DNA of 64,000 nt, taken from positions 101,634 to 165,633 of the IMG/VR virus record IMGVR_UViG_3300043823_000198. The stretch is one strand, 5' to 3'. The DNA comes from a virus. Of the stretch, positions 33,831-43,449 are shown one piece after another (positions within the stretch are counted from its first letter, which is position 1; each line of letters begins with the position of its first letter). The notes under the pieces are model-generated. The model did no database searches. It was not told the origin of the DNA and saw nothing but the letters and a program-made list of their open reading frames with translations. The position numbers and the translations under genes were made by a program.

Positions 33831-34787
33831 ATGAATGAAGGACTTGCCGACGATCTTTTAAGTGTTGCTAAAAAGGTTAATTCTAATGCAAAACTAAGAT
33901 CTGGCTCACAACCAAAAAAAGAACCAGTAAAGGTCACTCCAAAGAAAACAGAGTCAACTGGTAAAACAGGTTTGGCTGTAAATCATGGTTATGGGCAGGG
34001 TCGCTATATGGGGGACTCAGTTGAACTTAGTGGTAATCAGATTGATGAATTGAAAAAATCTACTTTGGCATCTTATGTTAAAGGTGCAATGCAAGATCGC
34101 GAAGAACGTGCTACTGCTGCTTCATTTAAGTCTGGTGCTGCTGGTGACAAATACAACAAAGCAGATGAGACACCAAAAGAAATTAAACGTGGTAAAGGTA
34201 TACATACTGCGCTTTCTAAGTTAACACGAGAAGAAACTGAAGAGCAAGCAGCTGATCACAAAAAAAGACTAAAAGGGTTTAAAGATATGGCTAAAATTAA
34301 TGAAGGTACTGATAAAGATATGGTCATGATTGACCTACAAACAATTCTAAACCATGTTAATCGTTTAGAAAAACATATTGGTAAAGAGATGGACTTACCT
34401 GAATGGGTAGAAGCTAAAATTACATTGGCAGCAGACTATATTGGTTGTGTTGCAGATTATATTGAAGCTGATTTACAAGTTAATGAAGAAAAATCCAAAA
34501 GAAAACCAAAATGGTTGGAAAACGCAGAAAAACGTGCCGAAGCCAGAGAAGGTAAATATGTGAAAGAAAATTCTATATCTTTTAAAGATTTTACATCAAT
34601 ACTAAAAGAATATGAATCTGATAAAAATGGTGTATATCGCCATACTAAAAAGGCTTCTTATGGAACTTCTTACAATGATCCAGAGGGTGAATTTGAATCT
34701 AAAGATGACATGAAAAAATCAGAGAAAAAAACAGGTCGTCAGAGTGGTTCCAAGGTTGGTTCTTACAAACGTCGCCAACCAAAATAA
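33831..34787 (+). CDS. Modular charged protein, paralogue of part of its neighbour
   Basis: The 318-residue protein repeats the neighbour's modules: IDELKKSTLASYVKG and EETEEQAADHKKRLKGFKDMA. Between them is a helical segment with LNHVNRLEKHIGKEM. The tail is basic. It could be a scaffold, core or internal virion protein; this is an inference from composition and position. Confidence 0.6.
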   Translation: MNEGLADDLLSVAKKVNSNAKLRSGSQPKKEPVKVTPKKTESTGKTGLAVNHGYGQGRYMGDSVELSGNQIDELKKSTLASYVKGAMQDREERATAASFKSGAAGDKYNKADETPKEIKRGKGIHTALSKLTREETEEQAADHKKRLKGFKDMAKINEGTDKDMVMIDLQTILNHVNRLEKHIGKEMDLPEWVEAKITLAADYIGCVADYIEADLQVNEEKSKRKPKWLENAEKRAEAREGKYVKENSISFKDFTSILKEYESDKNGVYRHTKKASYGTSYNDPEGEFESKDDMKKSEKKTGRQSGSKVGSYKRRQPK

Positions 34788-34824
34788 GATAAATAACTAA
34801 AAGTCCAAATTCAAGGAGATAAAT

Positions 34825-35703
34825 ATGGCACTATGGGGAAATCAAGACGCTTTGGCATCAGCACCAAAGTGGATCGCTCGAATCGATACATTTGATGGTA
34901 GCAATTCATCAGTTGTAAACACTTCAGCAAACACAATCTATCTAGCAGGTTCAACTAACTTCGCTACTGGCGATGCGTTAGTTTACACTAATGGTGGTGG
35001 AACTTCTATTACTGGCTTAACAAGCGGAAATACATACTATTGCCGTCGTGTAGATTCTTTTAACATTGAGTTGTTCGATACTCAGGCTCATGCTATTGCA
35101 ACTGGTTCTAATACTGGTTTAATTACATTGAGCGCTGTTGGTGCAGGAACTACTCACACTCTACAACGTGATCCTTCTGTTGCTAACGCATTCGGTCGTT
35201 CTGGTAAAGTAACTTTCCTAGTATCAAAAGAAGAATCTCAATCATTCGAAAACCGTGCTCTTGGTATCGATGGTCCAGGATGGTGGTCATACCTGTCATA
35301 CACTGCTGCTGATGGATCTGTTCGTCACAAAGCAGAACGTGTTGTCGCGATGAACTCTGAAGTTACTGAAGCATCTGATAACATCAACGTATCTAATGAT
35401 CCATTGGTCTCAGGTGAAATCACTATCATCACTCAACCATCTAGCTTGTCTATTACTCACCCAGCTACTGCGACATTTACTGTTGCAGCGTCTATCACTG
35501 GTATTGGTACTCTTGGATATCAATGGTATCGTCAGGCTAACGGAACTGGTAGCTTCGCAGCTATCTCTGGTGCGACTTCAGCTTCTTACACTACTCCAGC
35601 AACAACTGTTGCCGCAAACAACGGCGACGTATACTACTGCGTAGTGTCAGCAACTGACTACACTGTTCAACAATCTTCTAGCGCAACTCTAACAGTAGCA
35701 TAA
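34825..35703 (+). CDS. Virion structural protein with C-terminal Ig-like domain
   Basis: The 292-residue protein is rich in Ser, Thr, Ala and Gly, starts MALWGNQDAL, and has beta-rich segments. The last 90 residues form an Ig-like domain (ITIITQPSSLSI, YQWYRQANGTG, GDVYYCVVSATD). It resembles decoration or surface proteins of T4-like phages. AAGGAG precedes the ATG, and a strong terminator follows. Confidence 0.8.
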   Translation: MALWGNQDALASAPKWIARIDTFDGSNSSVVNTSANTIYLAGSTNFATGDALVYTNGGGTSITGLTSGNTYYCRRVDSFNIELFDTQAHAIATGSNTGLITLSAVGAGTTHTLQRDPSVANAFGRSGKVTFLVSKEESQSFENRALGIDGPGWWSYLSYTAADGSVRHKAERVVAMNSEVTEASDNINVSNDPLVSGEITIITQPSSLSITHPATATFTVAASITGIGTLGYQWYRQANGTGSFAAISGATSASYTTPATTVAANNGDVYYCVVSATDYTVQQSSSATLTVA

Positions 35704-35717
35704 TAAATAAATTATGA

Positions 35718-35747
35718 GAGGGAGGGTTTTCCTCCCTCATTTTGTTT
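35718..35747 (+). terminator. Strong Rho-independent terminator
   Basis: GAGGGAGG (35718-35725) pairs with CCTCCCTC (35731-35738) around a 5-base loop, followed by a T-rich run. It ends the Ig-domain gene transcript. Confidence 0.9.
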
Positions 35748-35760
35748 GAAGGTATAATGT

Positions 35761-36138
35761 GTGAATGAGAATTTAAATGAATCGAACTTTTTACTCTATG
35801 CCATGCATCATTATGATAACACACAGTGTTATAGTTTAGCTGAATTTGAGGAAGATCTTAAAAAGTTTTTATATCTAAAGAAACTAATTTCAAGATATAA
35901 AAATAATGGCGAATTAAAAGAACGATTAATATTAAATCATATTATTGTTTTGTATAACCTTTTTGGGGATGCAACAACAAAAATGTTGTTTTATAAAATT
36001 GATCAAAGCTGCTGGGATGTTCTTATAACATTTTTGGTTTATCTTAATAAGATGCCAGAAAAAGTTGTTGAATATAAAATAAATCTTTCTGATTATGTTT
36101 TAGATGAAACTATTATAGCAACGCTAAGGAAAATTTAA
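35761..36138 (+). CDS. Conserved small phage protein
   Basis: The 125-residue protein probably starts at GTG 35761. It contains LLYAMHHYDNTQCYS, FLYLKKLISRY and RLILNHIIVLYNLFG, a pattern found in small proteins of cyanophage-like T4 relatives. Function unknown. It overlaps the next gene by one base. Confidence 0.65.
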   Translation: MNENLNESNFLLYAMHHYDNTQCYSLAEFEEDLKKFLYLKKLISRYKNNGELKERLILNHIIVLYNLFGDATTKMLFYKIDQSCWDVLITFLVYLNKMPEKVVEYKINLSDYVLDETIIATLRKI

Positions 36139-36734
36139 TGAGCCAATTAATTGACAATGCTCTTGCGCTACGAGTGATACATATGCTCGTTACCAACTTT
36201 ACTGACACTGATGCTTACAAGTTAGGTATTATTGATGCCAAGGGTAATAATCTTATTAAAACAAGCGCATTTAAAACACAGCAACAGCGTGATGCGTATG
36301 ATTATCTTACCCGTTTAGTCTTTAATCTTAAAAAACTGATCAATAAGTTCGGTGGAGAGAGCAGATTAAAAAGTATTGCTGCAGCTCTTTGGTTGATTCA
36401 GGAGAATCTAAAGAGTGGAACGAAATCAACTGTATACCTAGAAGAAAGATTTAAAGTTCTACTGGAAAAATTAGAAAACGGTGTTTGTTTAGTTGAAGAA
36501 GAAATTCTTGTTGGTAAATTTTTAAAAGAAGACGGTGGCGTCGGTATTGGAGCCATTGCTGGAGGTAATATGACTAGTCCAGGTGGACCTCCAACAAATA
36601 ATACTTCTGGTAATGTTGCAACACAAGAACCAAAGATTTATAAGAAAGACATAAAGAAATACCAAAAAGGTAAGTCCAAGGTAATTTTTGGTATGGGTCG
36701 TCGTAAACCAGTAGGTGTGACTGAGATAACTTAA
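36138..36734 (+). CDS. Unknown protein with Gly/Asn/Pro linker
   Basis: The 198-residue protein has a helical N-terminal 130 residues, a Gly/Asn/Pro/Thr-rich stretch (about 140-165) and a basic tail. It belongs with the preceding gene. Family not recognised. Confidence 0.6.
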   Translation: MSQLIDNALALRVIHMLVTNFTDTDAYKLGIIDAKGNNLIKTSAFKTQQQRDAYDYLTRLVFNLKKLINKFGGESRLKSIAAALWLIQENLKSGTKSTVYLEERFKVLLEKLENGVCLVEEEILVGKFLKEDGGVGIGAIAGGNMTSPGGPPTNNTSGNVATQEPKIYKKDIKKYQKGKSKVIFGMGRRKPVGVTEIT

Positions 36735-36735
36735 T

Positions 36736-37158
36736 ATGTGGATGTTGTCATTTATCCCTGATGCTTGGTTGTATTATGCGGTTCTAATTGTTTTTGGCGC
36801 AGGCGTAACATCATATGTTGTTAGTTTTATCCCATTACTTCCATATAGAGAATTGATTAGAATTGTTGGCACTTTACTGACAATTCTTGGTGTCTATTTT
36901 TACGGTAGTTATTCGACTGAGATTGACTGGCGCAGTAAAACTGAAGAGATGCAGAAACAGATTGATGTTGCCAAGGTTAAATCCCAGGACGCAAATAATC
37001 AAATTAAGACTCTTATTGCTCAAAAGACAAAAGTTATACACGATAAACAAGTTGTTATTCAAACTGTTATTAAGCAAAACGCAGAACAGATTGATAAACA
37101 ATGTACAGTTGATCCTGAAGTTATCACTATACTAAATAATGCAGCGAGTGGAAAATGA
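36736..37158 (+). CDS. Inner-membrane spanin-like protein (Rz-type)
   Basis: The 140-residue protein has N-terminal hydrophobic spans (about residues 8-32 and 42-56), then a long coiled-coil (60-120) and ends with CTVDPEVITILNNAASGK, a pattern common at Rz C-termini. The stop overlaps the next gene, which is a lipoprotein, as in Rz/Rz1 pairs that fuse inner and outer membranes at lysis. It implies a Gram-negative host. Confidence 0.7.
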   Translation: MWMLSFIPDAWLYYAVLIVFGAGVTSYVVSFIPLLPYRELIRIVGTLLTILGVYFYGSYSTEIDWRSKTEEMQKQIDVAKVKSQDANNQIKTLIAQKTKVIHDKQVVIQTVIKQNAEQIDKQCTVDPEVITILNNAASGK

Positions 37159-37415
37159 AGAAACTATTGATCGTAGTCTTATTGTTATCTGGATGTTCAA
37201 CTGTCGTTCCAGTTAAACAACAATTTCCTTCAGTTCCAGAAGAACTGAAATCACCATGTCAGGATTTAAAACTGACTGATCAAACAACAAAACTGAGTGA
37301 TGTTGTTTCGGTTGTTACTTATAATTACAGCTTATATCAAGAATGCCAGTTGAAGACTCAAGAGTGGATTGATTGGTACAATAAACAGAATTCTATATTT
37401 AAAAGTGTAAAGTAA
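37155..37415 (+). CDS. Outer-membrane spanin lipoprotein (Rz1-like)
   Basis: The 86-residue protein has a signal peptide with lipobox LSGC (Cys14), then a Pro-containing region and two further Cys residues. The overlap with the previous coiled-coil protein supports a spanin pair. It would sit in the outer membrane. Confidence 0.7.
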   Translation: MKKLLIVVLLLSGCSTVVPVKQQFPSVPEELKSPCQDLKLTDQTTKLSDVVSVVTYNYSLYQECQLKTQEWIDWYNKQNSIFKSVK

Positions 37416-37416
37416 C

Positions 37417-37737
37417 ATGGATTTGGAAAGAATAGCAAAATTGGAAGCACAGGTAGAATCCCTTAAAGAAGACGTTGCTGATGTCAAAGTTGACATCAAA
37501 GAACTACACTCACGTATAACTACAGGAAACCGTGAAATCATGGACAAGTTAGATCAAAAAATTGATGAGCTTGCAAAATCAGACCGAGAACAACATGAAT
37601 CCCTAAAGAAGTCCATGGAAAATGTAAAAGACCGTGTTGATATTCTTGAGAAGTGGCGCTGGATGATTGTGGGTGGTGCAATTGTAATTGGTTATCTAAT
37701 GGGTCACTTGGACTTTTTTGCAAAATTTCTAAAATAA
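37417..37737 (+). CDS. Coiled-coil membrane protein, XhlA/holin-associated type
   Basis: The 106-residue protein has a long heptad helix (residues 3-80) and one C-terminal transmembrane span (WRWMIVGGAIVIGYLMG). This is the build of XhlA-like lysis proteins. It lies right after the spanin pair and probably completes the lysis cassette. An endolysin is not seen next to it. Confidence 0.6.
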   Translation: MDLERIAKLEAQVESLKEDVADVKVDIKELHSRITTGNREIMDKLDQKIDELAKSDREQHESLKKSMENVKDRVDILEKWRWMIVGGAIVIGYLMGHLDFFAKFLK

Positions 37738-37740
37738 AAC

Positions 37741-37769
37741 TTGCTTTGTAATTCCTTATGATGTATAAT
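37741..37769 (+). promoter_or_regulatory. Promoter of the TTGCTTTG group
   Basis: TTGCTT (37741-37746) and TATAAT (37764-37769) have a 17-base spacer, and the sequence starts TTGCTTTGTAATT, like the promoter at 19020. It drives primase and downstream genes. Confidence 0.7.
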
Positions 37770-37789
37770 ATCTCATATGCGGAGATATT

Positions 37790-38818
37790 ATGTTATACAT
37801 TGATACAAAGTACACCAATATCCTTGGCAGTCGTCTAAGGAATTTCAAACAGAAAAAAGAATACCTCTGGAATTTCTCTTGCCCAGTTTGCGGAGACAGC
37901 ACAAAGAATAAGCTGAAGGCTCGTGGTTATATTGTTCGCAATGAACAACAACTATTTTATAAGTGTCACAATTGTGGCCATGGTTGTAATCTCGGTAATC
38001 TAATCAAGTACGTTGATGCAAACCTATACAATGAATATGTTTTGGAACGCTATAAATCTGGCGCATCTAAACATCATGATCACAAAAACATACAACAAAC
38101 AACAGTTGTACTGGAAACTCCCAAAGAAGAACTATTAGAAGACGATATCTTGTCTAGTTTAACACGGCTAGACAAGATGCCATTGTCACATCCAGCAGTT
38201 CAGTATCTTGTCAATAGAAAGATTCCAAAAGAAAAATGGAATCTTTTATACTTTGCGCCTAAATTTAAAGCATTTACTAATTCTGTAACTGCAAAATTTC
38301 AAGAACCAATAAAAGATGAGCATCCCCGCATGATCATCCCATACTTTACCCCAGCTGGTAAATGTTTTGCTTTTCAGGCACGTGCCTACGGTAAAGAAGA
38401 ACCTAAGTATTATACAATTAAGGTTGATGAAACAGAGGAGAGAATTTATGGACTCGACAGAATTGACTATGGTAAACCAATCTACATTGTGGAAGGTCCA
38501 ATTGATTCTCTTTTCATCCCAAATTGTTTGGCTGTTTCAGGATCCAGCTTTGACATGCCTACTATTAGGTCTATACTTCCAAACGCAACACTTGTGATGG
38601 ATAATGAACCAAGGAGTAAGGAGATAACAAAACTTCTTGACAAAAATATAAAGGCAGGGTATAATGTATGTATGTTCCCAGAACATATCGAACAGAAGGA
38701 TATAAATGAAATGATTTTGGCAGGAATGACTTCTGAAGAAATTATTAATACGATAAATACAAATACTTTCAACGGTATTGAGGCGAAACTAAGATTTTCC
38801 ACTTGGAAAAAAATTTAA
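37790..38818 (+). CDS. 61: DNA primase (gp61)
   Basis: The 342-residue protein (T4 gp61 is 342) has a zinc finger CPVCGDS with CHNCGHG, the motif LDKMPLSHPAVQYL, a TOPRIM-like YIVEGPIDSLF and VMDNEPRSKE. It aligns along its length with T4 gp61 and makes primers with helicase gp41. Confidence 0.93.
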   Translation: MLYIDTKYTNILGSRLRNFKQKKEYLWNFSCPVCGDSTKNKLKARGYIVRNEQQLFYKCHNCGHGCNLGNLIKYVDANLYNEYVLERYKSGASKHHDHKNIQQTTVVLETPKEELLEDDILSSLTRLDKMPLSHPAVQYLVNRKIPKEKWNLLYFAPKFKAFTNSVTAKFQEPIKDEHPRMIIPYFTPAGKCFAFQARAYGKEEPKYYTIKVDETEERIYGLDRIDYGKPIYIVEGPIDSLFIPNCLAVSGSSFDMPTIRSILPNATLVMDNEPRSKEITKLLDKNIKAGYNVCMFPEHIEQKDINEMILAGMTSEEIINTINTNTFNGIEAKLRFSTWKKI

Positions 38819-38828
38819 AGGATTAAAA

Positions 38829-39434
38829 ATGAATGTATATATTTTGCTAGACCGTAGTGGCTCTATGGCTACTTTGTGGAATGAGGCGATTGGTTCTATT
38901 AATGGTTATATTGAAAAGTTGAAAAAGACTGATAAGGTTCATTTAGCTGTTTTCGATAATGAGTATACCGTTATCCGTGACGTTAAAGTTAAAGATTGGG
39001 AAGATGTTACCTCCGAGGAAGTTCAACCTCGTGGCACTACAGCTTTGTATGATTCTTGCGGCAAGATTATGACACAAGCCGAAGAAGATGATGCCAACAA
39101 AACTGTATTGGTTGTCATGACTGATGGTTATGAAAATTGCTCAAAAGAATATACTCAGGCTGCCATTAAAGCACGTGTTAAGCAATTTGAAGATAAGAAG
39201 TGGGAAGTTGTGTTTCTTGGCGCAAACTTTGATGCCGTTGAATCTGTTTCAGGTTCTCTTGGTGTCATGGCTGGCAAGACAATGAACATTAACGCAGGTA
39301 TGTTACGTTCTTCTATGGACTCGTTGTCTGCCTACACTACAGCTTATGCTACAACTGGAGCGACAATTAACTTTACTGCCGAAGATAAGATGCGAGCAGT
39401 AAATGCAGGTGGTGTTGCTGGCACAGGAGTTTAA
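38829..39434 (+). CDS. VWA-domain protein
   Basis: The 201-residue protein has a VWA fold with MIDAS motif DRSGSM, a conserved threonine in PRGTTALYD and the aspartate in VMTDGYEN. It has a divalent-metal site that binds partner proteins. No ATPase gene is adjacent here, unlike the first VWA gene. AAAGGA precedes the ATG. Confidence 0.8.
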   Translation: MNVYILLDRSGSMATLWNEAIGSINGYIEKLKKTDKVHLAVFDNEYTVIRDVKVKDWEDVTSEEVQPRGTTALYDSCGKIMTQAEEDDANKTVLVVMTDGYENCSKEYTQAAIKARVKQFEDKKWEVVFLGANFDAVESVSGSLGVMAGKTMNINAGMLRSSMDSLSAYTTAYATTGATINFTAEDKMRAVNAGGVAGTGV

Positions 39435-39436
39435 TA

Positions 39437-40117
39437 ATGCAGGTGAAGTTGATTAGTTATAGCAAACCTTCGGAAGAAATGTATCAAGAAGGTTTAGTAG
39501 ATGTTCAGGAGTTGATTGCTTTCTGTGCACGTGTAAGCAACCCAAGCAATCAGTTTAACACAGAAACATCAGAGAAGTTAATTAAGTATCTAATCAACAA
39601 TAAGCACTGGTCACCTCTAGAGATGGTCAGTGCTTGTATTGAAATTGAAACTACTCGTGATATCGCAAGACAAATTTTGCGTCATCGTTCTTTCTCGTTC
39701 CAAGAATTCTCTCAGCGATATGCTGATCCAACTAAAGACTTATCTTTCATTCTTAGAGAAGCCCGACTCCAAGACAAGAAAAATCGTCAAAATAGTATTG
39801 AGATGAATCTCCAAGACGACGATCAACGTAGAGTTGCATATCAATGGGAACAAATGCAACAAAGAGTTATCGATGCCGCAAAAAACGCATACACATGGGC
39901 GATTGACCATGGTATTGCCAAAGAACAAGCAAGGTCAGTTCTACCAGAAGGTTTAACTGTTTCTCGTTTGTATATGAACGGAACTCTTCGAAGCTGGATT
40001 CATTTCATTGAACTCCGTTCTGCCAATGGGACTCAAAAAGAACACCAAGAAGTAGCAAAAGCATGCGCAAAGGTAATTGCTGAGATCTTTCCTCTAGCAA
40101 AACAATTAACAAAATAA
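39437..40117 (+). CDS. thyX: Flavin-dependent thymidylate synthase ThyX
   Basis: The 226-residue protein has the ThyX signature RHRSFSFQEFS (RHRx7S) followed by QRYAD and the C-terminal SWIHFIELR. ThyX makes dTMP from dUMP with FAD and methylene-tetrahydrofolate. It lies in the ribonucleotide reductase cluster. Confidence 0.93.
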   Translation: MQVKLISYSKPSEEMYQEGLVDVQELIAFCARVSNPSNQFNTETSEKLIKYLINNKHWSPLEMVSACIEIETTRDIARQILRHRSFSFQEFSQRYADPTKDLSFILREARLQDKKNRQNSIEMNLQDDDQRRVAYQWEQMQQRVIDAAKNAYTWAIDHGIAKEQARSVLPEGLTVSRLYMNGTLRSWIHFIELRSANGTQKEHQEVAKACAKVIAEIFPLAKQLTK

Positions 40118-40133
40118 TAATAAAAGGATAAAT

Positions 40134-41933
40134 ATGAACGACATTGTGCATGGTATAAAAGTTGATTATAGTCGTGACGGATTATTCGATGAGTTGGGTA
40201 AGTTAAGATTAAAAGAAAGTTATATGAAGGATGAAGAGACAAGTCCTCAAGAGCGATTTGCGTTTGTCTCAAAACAATTTGGAAGCAATCCTGAACATGC
40301 GCAAAGATTATATGAATATTCAAGTAAGCATTGGCTCTCTTATTCTACTCCCATTCTTTCTTTTGGTAGGAGTAAGCGTGGTATGCCTATATCATGTTTC
40401 CTTAATTATATTGAAGACACTGCGGAGGGTTTAGTTGATAATCTTTCAGAAACTAATTGGCTATCTATGCTTGGCGGTGGCGTGGGTATTGGCTTTGGTA
40501 TACGGTCTGCTGATGACAAGTCTACTGGCGTTATGCCTCACCTTAAAATGTATGATGCTAGCTCTTTGGCGTATCGTCAGGGGCGCACGAGACGTGGTAG
40601 TTATGCTGCTTATCTTGATATCTCTCATCCTGATATTATTAATTTCTTAGAGATGCGCAAGCCAACTGGCGATCAGAACATGCGTACTCTCAACATGCAT
40701 CATGGTATTAATATTCCCGATGCGTTTATGGAGATCATTGAGAGATCTATGATCGATGACCAATCTGATGATTCATGGCAACTTATTGATCCTGCATCAA
40801 AAGAAGTTCGTGAAACTGTATCAGCAAGAGAATTGTGGCAACGTATTTTAGAAATGCGTATGCAAACTGGTGAGCCATACCTACATTTTATTGACGAATC
40901 AAATCGTAAACTACCACAATGGTTGAAGGACAAAGGACTAAAGGTTCATCAGTCAAACCTTTGTTCAGAAATCATTCTACCAACTAACGAGAAGCGAACA
41001 GCTGTTTGTTGTTTGTCTTCACTAAATCTGGAATACTATGATGAATGGAAAGATGATGTTCTATTTCTCCGTGATGTTGCTGAAATGCTCGACAATGTAC
41101 TTGAGTATTTTATACTTCATGCGCCTTCCACCATTAAGCGTGCAAGGTATTCTGCCTCACGTGAGCGCAGCATTGGCATCGGTGCTCTGGGCTGGCATGC
41201 TTATCTACAACGAAATTCAATTCCATGGGAATCCCCAATGGCAGTCGGAAGAAACAAACAAATCTTCGCTCATATCAGAGGAAAATTAGACGATGCGAAT
41301 AAAGAACTTGGACTGGAGCGTGGTGAGGCTCCTGATGCGGTTGGTACTGGAAATCGGTTTAGTCATCTTATGGCTATCGCTCCCAATGCTTCTTCTTCCA
41401 TTCTTATGGGCAATACCTCTCCTTCTATTGAACCTTATCGTGCCAATGCGTATCGCCAAGACACTCTATCAGGCTCGCATTTAAATAAGAATCGCTATCT
41501 TGATAAGTTGATTAAGCAGGAGGCTGAGAATCATAAGGAAGGTTGGTATGAAGACACTTGGAGTTCAATTATTGCGAACGATGGTTCAGTTCAGCACTTG
41601 GATTGGATGGGAGACTGGGCAAAGGATTGCTTCAAAACATCTATGGAAATTGACCAGCGTTGGGTCGTCCAACATGCCGCAGACAGGCAGGTATATATAG
41701 ACCAAGCGCAGTCGCTTAATGTGTTCTTCCGACCAGATAGTCATATCAAGTATATTCATGCGGTTCACTTCCAAGCATGGAAACAAGGATTGAAGACAAT
41801 GTACTATTGCCGTTCAGATAAGATTGCCAAGGCAGATAAAGTTGCCAAACGTATTGAGCGTGAGGTTATTAAAGAAATTGATTTAACAGCATTAACAGGT
41901 GACGCTGATACTTGCCTTGCGTGCGAAGGATAA
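40134..41933 (+). CDS. nrdA: Ribonucleotide reductase class I large subunit NrdA
   Basis: The 599-residue protein is short for NrdA (E. coli is 761) and has no N-terminal ATP-cone, as in many phage enzymes. It has the active-site motif SNLCSEI, the cysteine in TAVCCLSS, the RNR signature SSILMGNTSPSIEPY and a C-terminal CLAC. It reduces ribonucleotides with NrdB, encoded at 44049. Confidence 0.93.
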   Translation: MNDIVHGIKVDYSRDGLFDELGKLRLKESYMKDEETSPQERFAFVSKQFGSNPEHAQRLYEYSSKHWLSYSTPILSFGRSKRGMPISCFLNYIEDTAEGLVDNLSETNWLSMLGGGVGIGFGIRSADDKSTGVMPHLKMYDASSLAYRQGRTRRGSYAAYLDISHPDIINFLEMRKPTGDQNMRTLNMHHGINIPDAFMEIIERSMIDDQSDDSWQLIDPASKEVRETVSARELWQRILEMRMQTGEPYLHFIDESNRKLPQWLKDKGLKVHQSNLCSEIILPTNEKRTAVCCLSSLNLEYYDEWKDDVLFLRDVAEMLDNVLEYFILHAPSTIKRARYSASRERSIGIGALGWHAYLQRNSIPWESPMAVGRNKQIFAHIRGKLDDANKELGLERGEAPDAVGTGNRFSHLMAIAPNASSSILMGNTSPSIEPYRANAYRQDTLSGSHLNKNRYLDKLIKQEAENHKEGWYEDTWSSIIANDGSVQHLDWMGDWAKDCFKTSMEIDQRWVVQHAADRQVYIDQAQSLNVFFRPDSHIKYIHAVHFQAWKQGLKTMYYCRSDKIAKADKVAKRIEREVIKEIDLTALTGDADTCLACEG

Positions 41934-41934
41934 T

Positions 41935-43449
41935 ATGAAAGTTGTTATTGTTGGTGGAGGGGTTGCTGGATGGTATATAGCGCATTCTTTACAGAACCAC
42001 ACCAACTGTGACATAACAATAATTGATACTGACAGGATTAAGAAACTTCCTGTTGGAGAGACTTTAGATTTAGATGCACCCAATAATTTTAGAAATCTAC
42101 TACGACTAGGAAACGAGTACGAGTGGATGAAAGAGATTGGCGCTATTTATAAATTTGGTTCATTATATAACAATATGTTTGAACAAGACCCATACTCTAT
42201 GGTACATTGGGACTCATGGAATACAAATGGTTCTGGTCAAACAGGCGAGTTTAGTTCAAATAACATGTTAAATGTTATGGTATATCTGATAAAAACAGGT
42301 AAACTTTCTCATGATCAGGTTATAAATTCTATGAACGCTGGTTCTTATTTTGTTAGAAGTAATGTTTCTCCTTTCGTCAACGGTAAGTTAGAAGGTCTTC
42401 GCCACTACAGTTACAATTTGGATTCAGATAAATTTGCAGAATTCCTTAAAAAACGACCAAGAACAAAAATATCCCACATAAACAAATTTATTAAAGATGT
42501 CACATTTACAGATGGAAATGTTGATAAAATTGTTTTTGAAGACGATACAATATTAACTTCTGATCTATTTATCGACGCAAGTGGATTTTCAAGGGTTATC
42601 GCTAAAAGACATCCTCTTTTCAAATTTAATACTCTTGAACATTCTTACAACAACACTGCTGTTGTTGTTCCGACAAAATATAAAGATCCAGAATTTGAGA
42701 TGAGGCCAAACGTAACCTTTAATGGTTATGAAAATGGATGGGGGTTTAAAATAAATCTTTACCATAGGATAGGTAATGGAATATTATTTAATGATTCAGT
42801 TGTTGATGTTGAAGATGCTAGAAAAGAATTTTTATCTAAGATAGATGAAACTACATTATTGGGAGATCCAAAGACAATAAAATGGGAATCTGGATTTTAT
42901 GAAACTCCGCTCATCAATAACCTTATGGTAATGGGACAGGCTGCTGGATTTATCGAACCATGGAATTCTAATTTGATTAGTAGACTTAGTGGTGAAATTT
43001 ATGGACTGTTTGGGTTTATAAAAGAAAACAAACGTGAAGAATATAATTCTTTATTTAGAGATAGAATTAAACAGATAACCGAAATAATGACCAGTGAATT
43101 TACAACAAATAAATTTTCTTCTAAGTATTGGAATTGGTTTAAGTCTGGCAAATCCTCTAAAATAATATATGAAAATTTGAATTTTCAAAAATATAGTAAT
43201 CTTAAATTTCTTCCCTTTGTAGCTCCATATTATAGGATGTTAATTAGTAGAAAATTATCTCTTGATTGTTTAGATTTACCTATACCAAACTCAGATCAGA
43301 TACAAAAAACTATTAACTATCTAGAGATGAATACTAAAATGTTTGATGTGTTAAAAGATAAACAAACGCAGCCATATTATCTTTGGTTAAAGGAAAATGT
43401 ATATAATGGTATTACTTCTGAAGATTACTTAATGCAAGAAAATGGTTAA
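41935..43449 (+). CDS. Flavin-dependent halogenase-like enzyme (copy 2, divergent)
   Basis: The 504-residue protein starts two bases after nrdA. It keeps the FAD motif GGGVAGWY, VGETLD and a lysine at 73 matching the catalytic lysine position. The WxWxIP signature is replaced by WGFKIN, and the EPLE motif by IEPWNS. It is thus a member of the tryptophan-halogenase superfamily with altered active-site features, so it may not halogenate. The downstream gene overlaps it by eight bases. Base composition is more AT-rich than nrdA. Confidence 0.75.
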   Translation: MKVVIVGGGVAGWYIAHSLQNHTNCDITIIDTDRIKKLPVGETLDLDAPNNFRNLLRLGNEYEWMKEIGAIYKFGSLYNNMFEQDPYSMVHWDSWNTNGSGQTGEFSSNNMLNVMVYLIKTGKLSHDQVINSMNAGSYFVRSNVSPFVNGKLEGLRHYSYNLDSDKFAEFLKKRPRTKISHINKFIKDVTFTDGNVDKIVFEDDTILTSDLFIDASGFSRVIAKRHPLFKFNTLEHSYNNTAVVVPTKYKDPEFEMRPNVTFNGYENGWGFKINLYHRIGNGILFNDSVVDVEDARKEFLSKIDETTLLGDPKTIKWESGFYETPLINNLMVMGQAAGFIEPWNSNLISRLSGEIYGLFGFIKENKREEYNSLFRDRIKQITEIMTSEFTTNKFSSKYWNWFKSGKSSKIIYENLNFQKYSNLKFLPFVAPYYRMLISRKLSLDCLDLPIPNSDQIQKTINYLEMNTKMFDVLKDKQTQPYYLWLKENVYNGITSEDYLMQENG

